Positions 1 to 5,054 of a DNA stretch of 5,054 nucleotides are shown piece after piece; positions within the stretch are counted from its first letter, which is position 1; every line of letters begins with the position of its first letter. Location: the NCBI GenBank assembly GCA_900766915.1, contig CAAFXE010000184.1:1-5054 (forward strand), in the 5' to 3' direction. The position numbers and the translations under genes are program-made. This stretch comes from Lachnospiraceae bacterium. GTDB taxonomy: Bacteria > Bacillota > Clostridia > Lachnospirales > Lachnospiraceae. The notes under the pieces are model-generated. The model was not told where the DNA came from, searched no databases, and saw only the letters and a list, made by a program, of their open reading frames with translations.

Positions 1-248
1 AAAGGAAACTCTGAAAGAGAGATTGAGCCATACTATCTGATTTTCAAATGGTCAAGTTGGTATGTGTCTTTGTTTGAGCATCTCCTATAGCGATGGATTC
101 TCTGTTTGGAATTCTACTCGCAATTCCTTTGATATCGGTTATAGTATTCCGGATTGTTGATGAAAAGAAAATACTTAAGTTAGAACTTGATGGATATGAA
201 CAATACTGCAAAGAAACGAAGTATCGGCTTATTCCTTATGTATGGTAA
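1..248 (+). pseudogene. Decayed 3' end of an ICMT/PEMT-like methyltransferase gene
   Basis: The frame from 78 to 248 is open for 56 codons and ends in TAA at 246-248. Its product runs from ASPIAMDSLFG through a hydrophobic stretch (GILLAIPLISVIVF) to RIVDEKKILKLELDGYEQYC and RLIPYVW. This closely resembles the C-terminus of bacterial isoprenylcysteine carboxyl methyltransferase-like membrane proteins: a last membrane helix, an R-I-x-D-E-x-x-x-L core, GYxxYC, and RLIP near the end. That frame is closed upstream by TGA at 75-77. The preceding piece (WYVSLFEHL) lies in the frame starting at base 1, which is open from the window edge to TAG at 88-90. Joining the halves needs a frameshift at about 70-88, so the gene looks broken. 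The part left of 58 matches the family poorly, so more damage is likely. An internal ATG at 93 would give only 51 residues without the upstream conserved part. The family assignment is fairly sure; the broken state depends on a correct read. Confidence 0.6.
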
Positions 249-266
249 ATAGAATATCACCTTCAA

Positions 267-288
267 GTTTGTATACTATTATATAAAC
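267..288. repeat. AT-rich inverted repeat after the ICMT remnant
   Basis: GTTTGTATA (267-275) and TATATAAAC (280-288) can form a 9-bp stem with one G-U pair and a 4-nt loop (CTAT). It lies 18 bp after the stop of the ICMT remnant. A loosely T-rich stretch (CTTTTCTTT, 295-303) follows a few bases later. The stem is too AT-rich and the T tract too distant for a convincing terminator. It could be a relic terminator or a protein-binding palindrome. Confidence 0.3.
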
Positions 289-410
289 AGGAAACTTTTC
301 TTTATCCAAAGCACAAAATCAAAAGCAAACGGGAAAATTGATTGAACCGTCCGGTCATCGAAGACCTGTATAAAATGTAGATATAGTGCAATTATTCCAT
401 GAAATATTAC

Positions 411-439
411 TAGAATTATTGTGTGTTATGTCATATTAT
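411..439 (+). promoter_or_regulatory. Possible promoter for the MATE-AraC operon
   Basis: TATTAT (434-439) matches the sigma-A -10 box at 5 of 6 bases. It lies exactly 17 bp after TAGAAT (411-416), which matches the -35 box at only 3 of 6. In such AT-rich DNA this can arise by chance. A start near 445 would give a 5' leader of about 100 nt, with the ATACATAT repeats just downstream of or overlapping the start. Confidence 0.25.
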
Positions 440-441
440 CA

Positions 442-468
442 ATACATATCAGCTTCGCGCATACATAT
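442..468. repeat. Direct repeat ATACATAT, possible operator
   Basis: ATACATAT occurs at 442-449 and again at 461-468, a period of 19 bp, separated by the GC-containing CAGCTTCGCGC. AraC-family regulators usually bind two sites in direct orientation about two helical turns apart. This pair upstream of a MATE-araC unit is therefore a candidate operator. An 8-bp AT-rich repeat can be accidental. Confidence 0.25.
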
Positions 469-533
469 ATTCCTCTTCTAATTTGAAGTTTTCTGCGGGA
501 AGTATGGAAAATAATAATTATCTAAGCAGATGT

Positions 534-538
534 GAGGG
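534..538 (+). promoter_or_regulatory. Shine-Dalgarno site of the MATE gene
   Basis: GAGGG lies 8 bases before ATG 547. It is the only good SD near this start, and it fixes the start at MEVHRKSL, just ahead of the first membrane helix. Confidence 0.7.
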
Positions 539-546
539 CAGTTTAA

Positions 547-1866
547 ATGGAAGTTCATAGAAAATCACTAACGCAGCTTTTTGTACCAATATGCTTCGAA
601 ACACTTTTTTATATGCTTTCCGGAATGATCGATACGCTTATGCTGTCATCTGTGAGCGATCAGGCAGTAGGTGCAGTCGGAACAGCAAATACTTATATTG
701 GTGTGTTTATCATAATGTTTGGAGTTATATCGTCTGGCATGGTTGCGGTAATGACTCAAAATATCGGTGCGGAAAAACCGGGAGTTGCATATCAGGCAAG
801 ACAATTGGGGCTTATTTTTAATGGGGTTATTGGAGTGCTGATGTCAGCATTTCTGGCTATTTTCTCAGGAAAAATTCTAGAGATAGTAAGTATTGCGCCC
901 GCCCTTTTGGAACCGGCTGAAACTTATTTGAAAATAGTAGGTGGTGCATGCTTTTTAAATGCTCTTATACCTATATTTTCCAGCTATCTTAGAGTGTTTG
1001 GATATACAAAACAGTCGCTTTTTGCGTCAATCATAGGAAATGTAATTAATTTCTTTCTTAATTCTATATTTCTTTTTGTACTGAACTGGGGAGTGATGGG
1101 CGTTGCCATAGCTACTGTTATCTCACGAGTAATCAATTTGATAATTGTAGCAGCTATGGGAGCAGTGCTCATAAAAGCTAAAAATAACCTACAGCGGGAA
1201 TCTTCACGCAAGATATTGGTGCAGATAATAAAAATAGGTTTTCCATCAGCGTGCGAGACAGCTCTTTATAATATTGCGATGACTTTGGTAGTTCGTTTCA
1301 TGAATCAGATGGATTCGGATGGAATGAATGTTACCGCGCGTTCGTATGCAACTCAAATTGCGAATTTTTCATATTGTGTGGGAGCTGCTTTAGCGCAAGC
1401 TAATGCAATAATGACAGGCTGGCGAATTGGAGCAAAAGAGTTTGAGGAATGTGATAAGGGCACAAAAAAGACCGCTATTTGCGGAGTGATAACAGCAACC
1501 TGTTTTTCAGTGACATTTGCATTAACCGGTCGATTTATAGTACATATTTTCACAGATGATCCACAGATGATAAATCTGGTCGTAAAATTGCTTATCATTG
1601 ATATTTTTCTTGAATTTGGGCGAGTGACGAATCTGGTCTATGGACAGGCACTCAAAACAAGCGGAGATGCGGTTTTTCCCGTAATAATTGGTGCGATATT
1701 TATGTATTTGGCGGCAGTGGGTGGCACATATTTCTTTGGTATACGGCTGGGGTTGCTTGCTGTGGGGGCATACATTGGTATGGCAAGTGATGAATGTGCA
1801 AGAGCCATAGGGATGGTGCTTCGCTGGAAGACAGGGAAATGGAAGACGAAACGATTAGTGGAGTAG
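547..1866 (+). CDS. MATE family multidrug/toxin efflux transporter
   Basis: The product is an integral membrane protein of 439 residues, a usual length for the MATE family (NorM/DinF-like). These proteins export cationic drugs, toxins or metabolites in exchange for Na+ or H+. The N-terminus is family-like: a proline-containing first helix (LFVPICFETLFYMLSG, about 11-26) followed by MIDTLMLSSVSDQAVGAVG (27-45). About twelve membrane segments can be placed by eye, near 10-32, 45-70, 86-108, 125-148, 155-180, 182-208, 224-250, 265-290, 308-332, 340-365, 375-397 and 400-425. The basic loop around 209-224 separates the two six-helix lobes, and the second lobe opens with the repeat-like KIGFPSACETALYNIAM (229-245). 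The C-terminus is short and basic (RWKTGKWKTKRLVE). The start at 547 is backed by GAGGG 8 bases upstream. An AraC regulator follows 22 bp later, with no terminator between. The gene looks intact. The substrate cannot be predicted; non-efflux roles are also known in this superfamily. Confidence 0.93.
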   Translation: MEVHRKSLTQLFVPICFETLFYMLSGMIDTLMLSSVSDQAVGAVGTANTYIGVFIIMFGVISSGMVAVMTQNIGAEKPGVAYQARQLGLIFNGVIGVLMSAFLAIFSGKILEIVSIAPALLEPAETYLKIVGGACFLNALIPIFSSYLRVFGYTKQSLFASIIGNVINFFLNSIFLFVLNWGVMGVAIATVISRVINLIIVAAMGAVLIKAKNNLQRESSRKILVQIIKIGFPSACETALYNIAMTLVVRFMNQMDSDGMNVTARSYATQIANFSYCVGAALAQANAIMTGWRIGAKEFEECDKGTKKTAICGVITATCFSVTFALTGRFIVHIFTDDPQMINLVVKLLIIDIFLEFGRVTNLVYGQALKTSGDAVFPVIIGAIFMYLAAVGGTYFFGIRLGLLAVGAYIGMASDECARAIGMVLRWKTGKWKTKRLVE

Positions 1867-1868
1867 AA

Positions 1869-1928
1869 ATGAAGCGATTGCTTTTGGCGTGTTATTTATG
1901 TATGATACGACTATGTATTTCGAATTAA
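1869..1928 (+). CDS. Possible 19-codon overlapping leader/coupling ORF
   Basis: ATG 1869 lies 2 bp after the MATE stop. It is preceded by GTGGAG (1858-1863) at a spacing of 5, a better ribosome site than any possible araC start has. It encodes MKRLLLACYLCMIRLCISN and stops with TAA at 1926-1928, overlapping the start of the AraC gene in another frame. The peptide is short, hydrophobic and cysteine-containing. It may serve to carry ribosomes from the MATE gene onto the araC start, or it may be meaningless. I infer coupling from the SD placement; no homology was recognised. Confidence 0.3.
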   Translation: MKRLLLACYLCMIRLCISN

Positions 1929-2812
1929 AAGAAAACCGACCACATGGAACTACGGAGCGTCCGTTCAGTTTATATCATATACGAGATATTCACCATGCAT
2001 TTCAGATCCCGGTGCATTGGCATGATGAACTTGAGATTATATATGTGAAAAATGGAGCGCTCAGTGTGACCATATCAGGAGAAAATTATATAGGAAATCA
2101 AGGTGAAGCATTTGTTGTATCACCGGGCGATTTACATTTTATGGGATCTCAGACAGGGGAAGTGGACTACTATACGTTCCTTTTTCCGCTGGAGTATGTG
2201 TCATTTCAGGTGAATGATCTACTTGAGAAAGAGGTAATGGCACCGCTTAGAAGTGGGAAAATGATGATAAAACCGCAGATTGGTGATAGGTTAAGTGATA
2301 TATGTGATGGTCTAATAGATTTGGAATATTCAAATTTAGTTCCGATTGGTGACAAGAAAGATACAGAATTTTCAGAAAATCAAAACGAAAATATGAATGA
2401 CTTGGCAATTCAGCTTGAGATAAAAAGTATATTACTTCAATTTTTTAAGAGGATACTGAAACACGGCTTTATAGTAGAAAACAACACCAGTGGCAGAAAC
2501 ACTACGGAAAAAGAAATGATTTCGTATATACAGCAGAATTTTACAAGAGAAATTTCACTTAAAGAATTTGGAAAACAGTTCCACTTATCTGAAAAATATA
2601 TTTCGCGCTATTTCAAGGAACACTTTCATATTACTTTATCGCAGTACATAAATCATTTACGTTTGGAACATGCTAGACAGTTATTGCAAGAGACAACTCT
2701 TTCAATTACGGAGGTTGCAATGCAGAGCGGTTATGAGAATGTAAGCTATTTTATCCGAAGCTTTAAGAAGATGTATGGAATGTCACCGCTGAAATATCGA
2801 AAACGGGTGTGA
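1889..2812 (+). CDS. AraC family transcriptional regulator with N-terminal cupin
   Basis: A cytoplasmic DNA-binding regulator of 307 residues, the usual size for AraC/XylS proteins. The N-terminal cupin sensor lies at about 35-115, with the metal/ligand-pocket type motif PVHWHDELEIIYV (41-53) and SPGDLHFM (78-85). A linker follows, with a polar stretch rich in D, E and N (155-170). The C-terminal AraC domain has two helix-turn-helix units: ISLKEFGKQFHLSEKYISRY (222-241), and LSITEVAMQSGYENVSYFIR (271-290) followed by SFKKMYGMSPLKYRKR (291-306), the family signature. Start choice is open. GTG 1889 is the longest, while ATG 1898 and ATG 1913 are in frame; none has a proper SD. ATG 1913 gives MYFELKENRPHGT, a family-like beginning. 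The gene lies 22 bp after the MATE gene and is probably co-transcribed and translationally coupled. It likely controls this operon in response to a small molecule; the ligand and target are inference. No damage is seen. Confidence 0.93.
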   Translation: MLFMYDTTMYFELKENRPHGTTERPFSLYHIRDIHHAFQIPVHWHDELEIIYVKNGALSVTISGENYIGNQGEAFVVSPGDLHFMGSQTGEVDYYTFLFPLEYVSFQVNDLLEKEVMAPLRSGKMMIKPQIGDRLSDICDGLIDLEYSNLVPIGDKKDTEFSENQNENMNDLAIQLEIKSILLQFFKRILKHGFIVENNTSGRNTTEKEMISYIQQNFTREISLKEFGKQFHLSEKYISRYFKEHFHITLSQYINHLRLEHARQLLQETTLSITEVAMQSGYENVSYFIRSFKKMYGMSPLKYRKRV

Positions 2813-2845
2813 GGAGTTACTTGGTAGAATGTGGTCAAAAAATCA

Positions 2846-2874
2846 TCAACATCCGTCCCAATACACGATATAAT
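2846..2874 (+). promoter_or_regulatory. Promoter-like pair just ahead of the terminator
   Basis: A perfect -10 box TATAAT (2869-2874) lies 17 bp after TCAACA (2846-2851), a 4-of-6 match to the -35 box. A start near 2881 would give an RNA of only about 65 nt ending at the terminator at 2898-2946. There is no gene in between, so this is either a small-RNA promoter or a chance match inside the araC 3' untranslated region. Confidence 0.3.
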
Positions 2875-2897
2875 ATATGATTTCTGTATGGACTTGT

Positions 2898-2946
2898 CCC
2901 GTTCAGATTAGATAATAATCAATTCTAATCTGGGCGGGCTTTTTTT
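2898..2946 (+). terminator. Strong rho-independent terminator after araC
   Basis: CCCGTTCAGATTAG (2898-2911) pairs along its full length with CTAATCTGGGCGGG (2925-2938). This gives a 14-bp stem with two G-U pairs and a 13-nt AT-rich loop. One C and then seven T (2940-2946) follow. It lies 85 bp after the AraC stop and separates the MATE-AraC unit from the phoH unit. On the opposite strand there is no T tract beyond the stem, so it acts only in the + direction. Confidence 0.93.
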
Positions 2947-3152
2947 GCGTGAGCAATGAGTCAAAGTCCAAGCTTGCAATTATTTATACTTCATACGATA
3001 TACGTTCTTTTTTTGCCCTATTTTACGACATTAATAAAAATCCTATCAGATTTCACAGAATGCAGCTATCAGTGAAAGGTAAACAGCCTGTAAAATTTGG
3101 GGAAGATATGAAGTCTTTGTGTTGAATTTACAATGCTATTACATGCCTATGG

Positions 3153-3180
3153 TAGAAAAAAGCAAAAGAGAGGATATGAT
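3153..3180 (+). promoter_or_regulatory. Possible promoter for phoH
   Basis: TATGAT (3175-3180), 5 of 6 to the -10 consensus, lies 16 bp after TAGAAA (3153-3158), 4 of 6 to the -35 consensus. Transcription would begin around 3187, leaving a leader of about 34 nt that contains the phoH SD. The position after the upstream terminator fits, but the match is modest in AT-rich DNA. Confidence 0.3.
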
Positions 3181-3208
3181 ATAAAATAGGGAAAAAAAGA
3201 AAACGATT

Positions 3209-3216
3209 GGAAGTGA
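3209..3216 (+). promoter_or_regulatory. Shine-Dalgarno site of phoH
   Basis: GGAAGTGA differs at one base from the ideal GGAGGTGA and ends 4 bases before ATG 3221. It supports the start at MRKVYVIDTN, which is also where PIN domains begin. Confidence 0.7.
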
Positions 3217-3220
3217 GCCT

Positions 3221-4597
3221 ATGAGAAAAGTATATGTGATAGATACAAACGTATTAATTCAATCCCCCAATGCGATTGAAAACTTTGAAGATAATGAAGT
3301 GGTTATCCCTCTGGTTGTTCTGGAGGAGCTGGACTGCTTAAAGAAAGCGGACGGAGACAAGGGCGCAAATGCAAGAGCAGCGGTTCGTCTTCTTGAAAAA
3401 TACCGCAGCAAAGGGGATCTTCTTGACGGAGTTAAATTGAAAGAGGGAGGTGTTCTCAGAATTGAGAAAAATTACGCACAGGTAAAACTCCCGGAAGATT
3501 TACCGGAGGATAAGTCGGACAACCGGATACTAAAAGTATGCAAAGGTCTGCAGGAGGATCATAAAGATACGTATGTCTGTCTTGTGACAAAGGATCTGGT
3601 ATTGCGCCTGAAGGCGCAGATTATCGGGGTGAATGCAGAGGATTACACAACAGAGCAGATTCATGCAGATGATGCTCATTACACCGGACGCTCCGAGGTA
3701 TATATCCCGAATGAACTGATAAAAGACTTTAAGAAAAAAGGAATTGACAGAAAGGAAGCATACCGTACAGACGCAGAAGGAAATACTGTTCCGGCAGAGC
3801 TTGCAGAAAATGAGTTCCTGATTCTGAAGTCTGACATAGAAGCCAATAAGACGCTTCTTGGTCGAGTGCAGGGCAGTAAAATTGTACCACTTGTTTACAA
3901 AAAAAGCAGACCTTATGGAGTTTCACCCAGAAACGCCGGACAGTATTTTATGCAGGAAGCTCTCATGACGGATGCAGAGCATGCGCCTTTGGTCATCATC
4001 CAGGGAATGGCGGGGACTGCCAAAACCTTTTATTCGCTGGCAGTCGGTCTTGATAAAGTGTATAACAATCCATCCAATGAATACAGAAGAATTATCGTGT
4101 GCAGGCCGAATGCCCAGTTTGATGATGACATTGGTTTTCTGCCCGGTGACGAGAAGGAAAAGATAGCGCCGCTTATGCGTCCAATCATTGATAATCTGGA
4201 GCAGATCATTGATTCTGATGAGAAGAAAAGGTATGAGAACGAAGAAGAACTGTCTGATAAGATAGCGGAGATTTTCGAGAGAGACATTATCCGGACAGAG
4301 GCGCTCAATTTTATCAGGGGAAGATCCCTTGTAAAAACGTATCTAATCATTGATGAGGCGCAGAACATGACGCCCGGTCAGGTAAAAGGAATCATTACAA
4401 GAGCCGGTAAGGATACCAAGATCATTCTTCTCGGCGACCCGAAGCAGATTGACAGACCATTTCTTGACGAGAAGACAAATGGGCTGAGTTATGCGGCAAA
4501 GTGTATGAAGGGAAGCCCCTATTGCTGGCAGATTACCCTGTCAGCAGAGGAGTGTGAAAGGTCATCACTGGCACTGGATGCGGTTCAAAGGCTGTAG
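3221..4597 (+). CDS. phoH2: PIN-PhoH protein (PhoH2/YlaK type): PIN ribonuclease fused to PhoH ATPase
   Basis: A cytoplasmic protein of 458 residues, full length for the PIN-PhoH group. The N-terminal PIN domain (about 1-145) starts with VIDTNVLI and carries the acidic residues expected of a Mg2+-dependent ribonuclease: D8, E35/E36 in VLEELD, D100 in SDNRIL and D125 in VTKDLVLRLKA. It ends in GVNAEDY. A linker (about 146-235) leads to the PhoH P-loop ATPase domain (about 236-458). This has Walker A GMAGTAKT (262-269), CRPN (294-297), Walker B LIIDEAQN (375-382), LLGDPKQID (403-411) and the conserved terminal ERS (446-448). Related PhoH2 proteins have been described as ATP-dependent RNA unwinding and cleaving enzymes; activity here is inferred. 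Walker A has alanine where the P-loop consensus has the second-last glycine (GTGKT), an oddity that keeps the catalytic K268 and T269. The gene follows a terminator, so it has its own promoter, and a zinc-PLC family gene follows 98 bp later without a terminator. The symbol follows domain architecture, not a search. Confidence 0.94.
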   Translation: MRKVYVIDTNVLIQSPNAIENFEDNEVVIPLVVLEELDCLKKADGDKGANARAAVRLLEKYRSKGDLLDGVKLKEGGVLRIEKNYAQVKLPEDLPEDKSDNRILKVCKGLQEDHKDTYVCLVTKDLVLRLKAQIIGVNAEDYTTEQIHADDAHYTGRSEVYIPNELIKDFKKKGIDRKEAYRTDAEGNTVPAELAENEFLILKSDIEANKTLLGRVQGSKIVPLVYKKSRPYGVSPRNAGQYFMQEALMTDAEHAPLVIIQGMAGTAKTFYSLAVGLDKVYNNPSNEYRRIIVCRPNAQFDDDIGFLPGDEKEKIAPLMRPIIDNLEQIIDSDEKKRYENEEELSDKIAEIFERDIIRTEALNFIRGRSLVKTYLIIDEAQNMTPGQVKGIITRAGKDTKIILLGDPKQIDRPFLDEKTNGLSYAAKCMKGSPYCWQITLSAEECERSSLALDAVQRL

Positions 4598-4646
4598 ATA
4601 GCCCGGAGATGATTTGCAGCAGGGAATAAAAAGAATTGAGGAGAAA

Positions 4647-4721
4647 ATGGCGCACCGGAAGAGGAAGGTAAGATACTGTAGGAAGGTGGTTTTGTATGCC
4701 GACAACGTATGCTCATTATAA
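4647..4721 (+). CDS. Possible 24-codon basic ORF overlapping the next gene start
   Basis: ATG 4647 is preceded by TTGAGGAG (4636-4643) only 3 bases away. It encodes 24 residues starting MAHRKRKVRYCRKVV and stops at TAA 4719-4721, overlapping the first 26 bases of the following gene in another frame. The peptide is strongly basic at the N-terminus. The reading frame covers the SD of the next gene, so its translation could affect access to that start. Nothing was recognised by homology, and it may be chance. Confidence 0.22.
   Translation: MAHRKRKVRYCRKVVLYADNVCSL
4681..4689 (+). promoter_or_regulatory. Shine-Dalgarno site of the zinc-PLC family gene
   Basis: GGAAGGTGG ends 6 bases before ATG 4696. 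It is close to the anti-SD complement and fixes the start at MPTTYAHY. Confidence 0.75.
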
Positions 4722-5054
4722 ATTTGGGCAGGAAGTAAGAAAAGACCTGCCTGAGAAAGAAAACAAAATCGTGGAAGAATTTCCGGAACTGTTTATGATT
4801 GGACTTCACGGACCGGATATCTTTTTCTACTATAAACCCTTTTCTAAAAACAAAGTCTGGCAGATTGGACTTGAGATACATAAGCGTGCCGGAAAAGATT
4901 TTTTTGCTTCGGCAGCGGAGGTGGCAAGAGCGCATAGGGGAAACCATGCATATCTTGCCTATCTGTATGGGTTTATCTGTCATTTTGCACTGGATGTTGC
5001 CTGCCACGGCTATGTGGATGAGAAAATTGCGAAAAGTGGCATCAGTCATACGGA
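4696..5054 (+). CDS. Zinc-dependent phospholipase C family protein (5' part, cut by window end)
   Basis: The first 119 codons are present and the frame is still open at the window edge. The start MPTTYAHYKFG, the motif IGLHGPDIFFYY (35-46) and GFICHFALDVACHGYVDE (92-109) are hallmarks of the zinc-dependent phospholipase C-like family (Pfam Zn_dep_PLPC type) common in Clostridia. The histidines and acids that would form the metal site include H7, H38, D41, H62, H96, D100 and H104. Unlike the secreted clostridial alpha-toxins of this fold, it has no signal peptide; the N-terminus is polar, so it is probably cytoplasmic. Substrate and activity are unproven for such short cytoplasmic members, and a toxin role should not be assumed. 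It follows phoH after 98 bp with no terminator, so co-transcription is likely. The family call is from motif recognition. Confidence 0.88.
   Translation, partial: MPTTYAHYKFGQEVRKDLPEKENKIVEEFPELFMIGLHGPDIFFYYKPFSKNKVWQIGLEIHKRAGKDFFASAAEVARAHRGNHAYLAYLYGFICHFALDVACHGYVDEKIAKSGISHT

Larger units (their letters stand above)
249..546. other. AT-rich spacer upstream of the MATE gene
   Basis: This spacer of about 300 bp holds no convincing gene; all frames are broken by frequent stops. What can be seen is an AT-rich inverted repeat (267-288), a weak promoter-like pair (411-439), an 8-bp direct repeat (442-449 and 461-468), a small AT palindrome ATAATTAT (514-521) and the SD of the MATE gene (534-538). 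The regulatory region of the MATE-AraC unit should lie here. Confidence 0.7.
2947..3220. other. Spacer between terminator and phoH
   Basis: About 270 bp of AT-rich DNA with no convincing gene. One frame is open for 58 codons from GTG 2949 to TGA 3123-3125 and contains an internal ATG at 3060 (MQLSVKGKQPVKFGEDM...), but neither start has an SD. CTATCAG occurs twice (3043-3049 and 3066-3072). TTTCAC (3051-3056) and GTGAAA (3072-3077) form an inverted repeat with a 15-nt spacer. TTTACA (3127-3132), a 5-of-6 match to a -35 box, lacks a well-spaced -10. The phoH promoter is expected here. Confidence 0.6.

Noticed and set aside
342..374. Promoter-like TTGAAC and TATAAA upstream of the MATE gene
   Set aside because: The spacer is 21 bp, too long for a standard sigma-A promoter.
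339..380. Short protein-like stretch NRPVIEDLYKM before TAG in the upstream spacer
   Set aside because: Only 12 codons lie between stops, no start or SD is present, and no family is recognised; it is too short to call a remnant.
2890..2899. Palindrome GGACTTGTCC next to the terminator
   Set aside because: A loop of two bases cannot form a stable hairpin, and the site overlaps the terminator stem.
4030..4368. Open reading frame of 112 codons on the - strand
   Set aside because: It is antisense to the PhoH ATPase domain and its product is serine-rich low-complexity sequence, typical of a shadow.
4585..5049. Open reading frame of 154 codons on the - strand
   Set aside because: It lies antisense to the zinc-PLC family gene, which has clear family motifs and a strong SD. 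The minus-strand product has no recognisable domain and is a shadow frame.
1..5054. CRISPR array, tRNA, rRNA, insertion sequence or attachment site
   Set aside because: No regularly spaced repeats, tRNA-like cloverleaf, transposase-like frame or terminal inverted repeats were seen on either strand.

Overview
The window looks like a piece of a Firmicutes chromosome, most likely a gut-type Clostridia/Lachnospiraceae. The grounds are the AT-rich spacers, purine-rich Shine-Dalgarno (SD) sites and the character of the proteins (a PIN-PhoH ATPase, a zinc-dependent phospholipase C family protein, and a compact cupin-AraC regulator next to a MATE pump). This is judged from sequence character only; no database search was run. 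All recognisable genes are on the + strand.

Layout. Positions 1-248 hold the decayed 3' end of an isoprenylcysteine carboxyl methyltransferase (ICMT)-like membrane protein; its two halves lie in different frames. Positions 249-546 are an AT-rich spacer with a weak AT hairpin, an 8-bp direct repeat and a possible promoter. A MATE-family efflux transporter (547-1866) is followed after 22 bp by an AraC-family regulator (1889-2812); the two probably share a transcript. The regulator has no clear SD of its own. A 19-codon reading frame with a good SD (1869-1928) overlaps its start, which suggests translational coupling. A strong rho-independent terminator (2898-2946) closes this unit.

After a spacer of about 270 bp comes a second unit that looks more GC-rich. 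It has a full-length PIN-PhoH protein (3221-4597), then a 98-bp gap with a possible 24-codon overlapping frame, then the 5' part of a zinc-dependent phospholipase C family protein (4696 to the window edge).

How the genes may work together. The first unit is plausibly a self-contained efflux module, with the AraC protein sensing a small molecule and controlling its own operon and the MATE pump; the ligand cannot be read from sequence. The second unit pairs a putative RNA-acting PIN ribonuclease/ATPase with an enzyme-like protein, and no functional link between them is evident. I did not find a clear new multi-gene system. The most interesting items are the SD-equipped small frames overlapping two gene starts, the possible short RNA between AraC and its terminator, the altered Walker A of PhoH and the frame-broken ICMT remnant.
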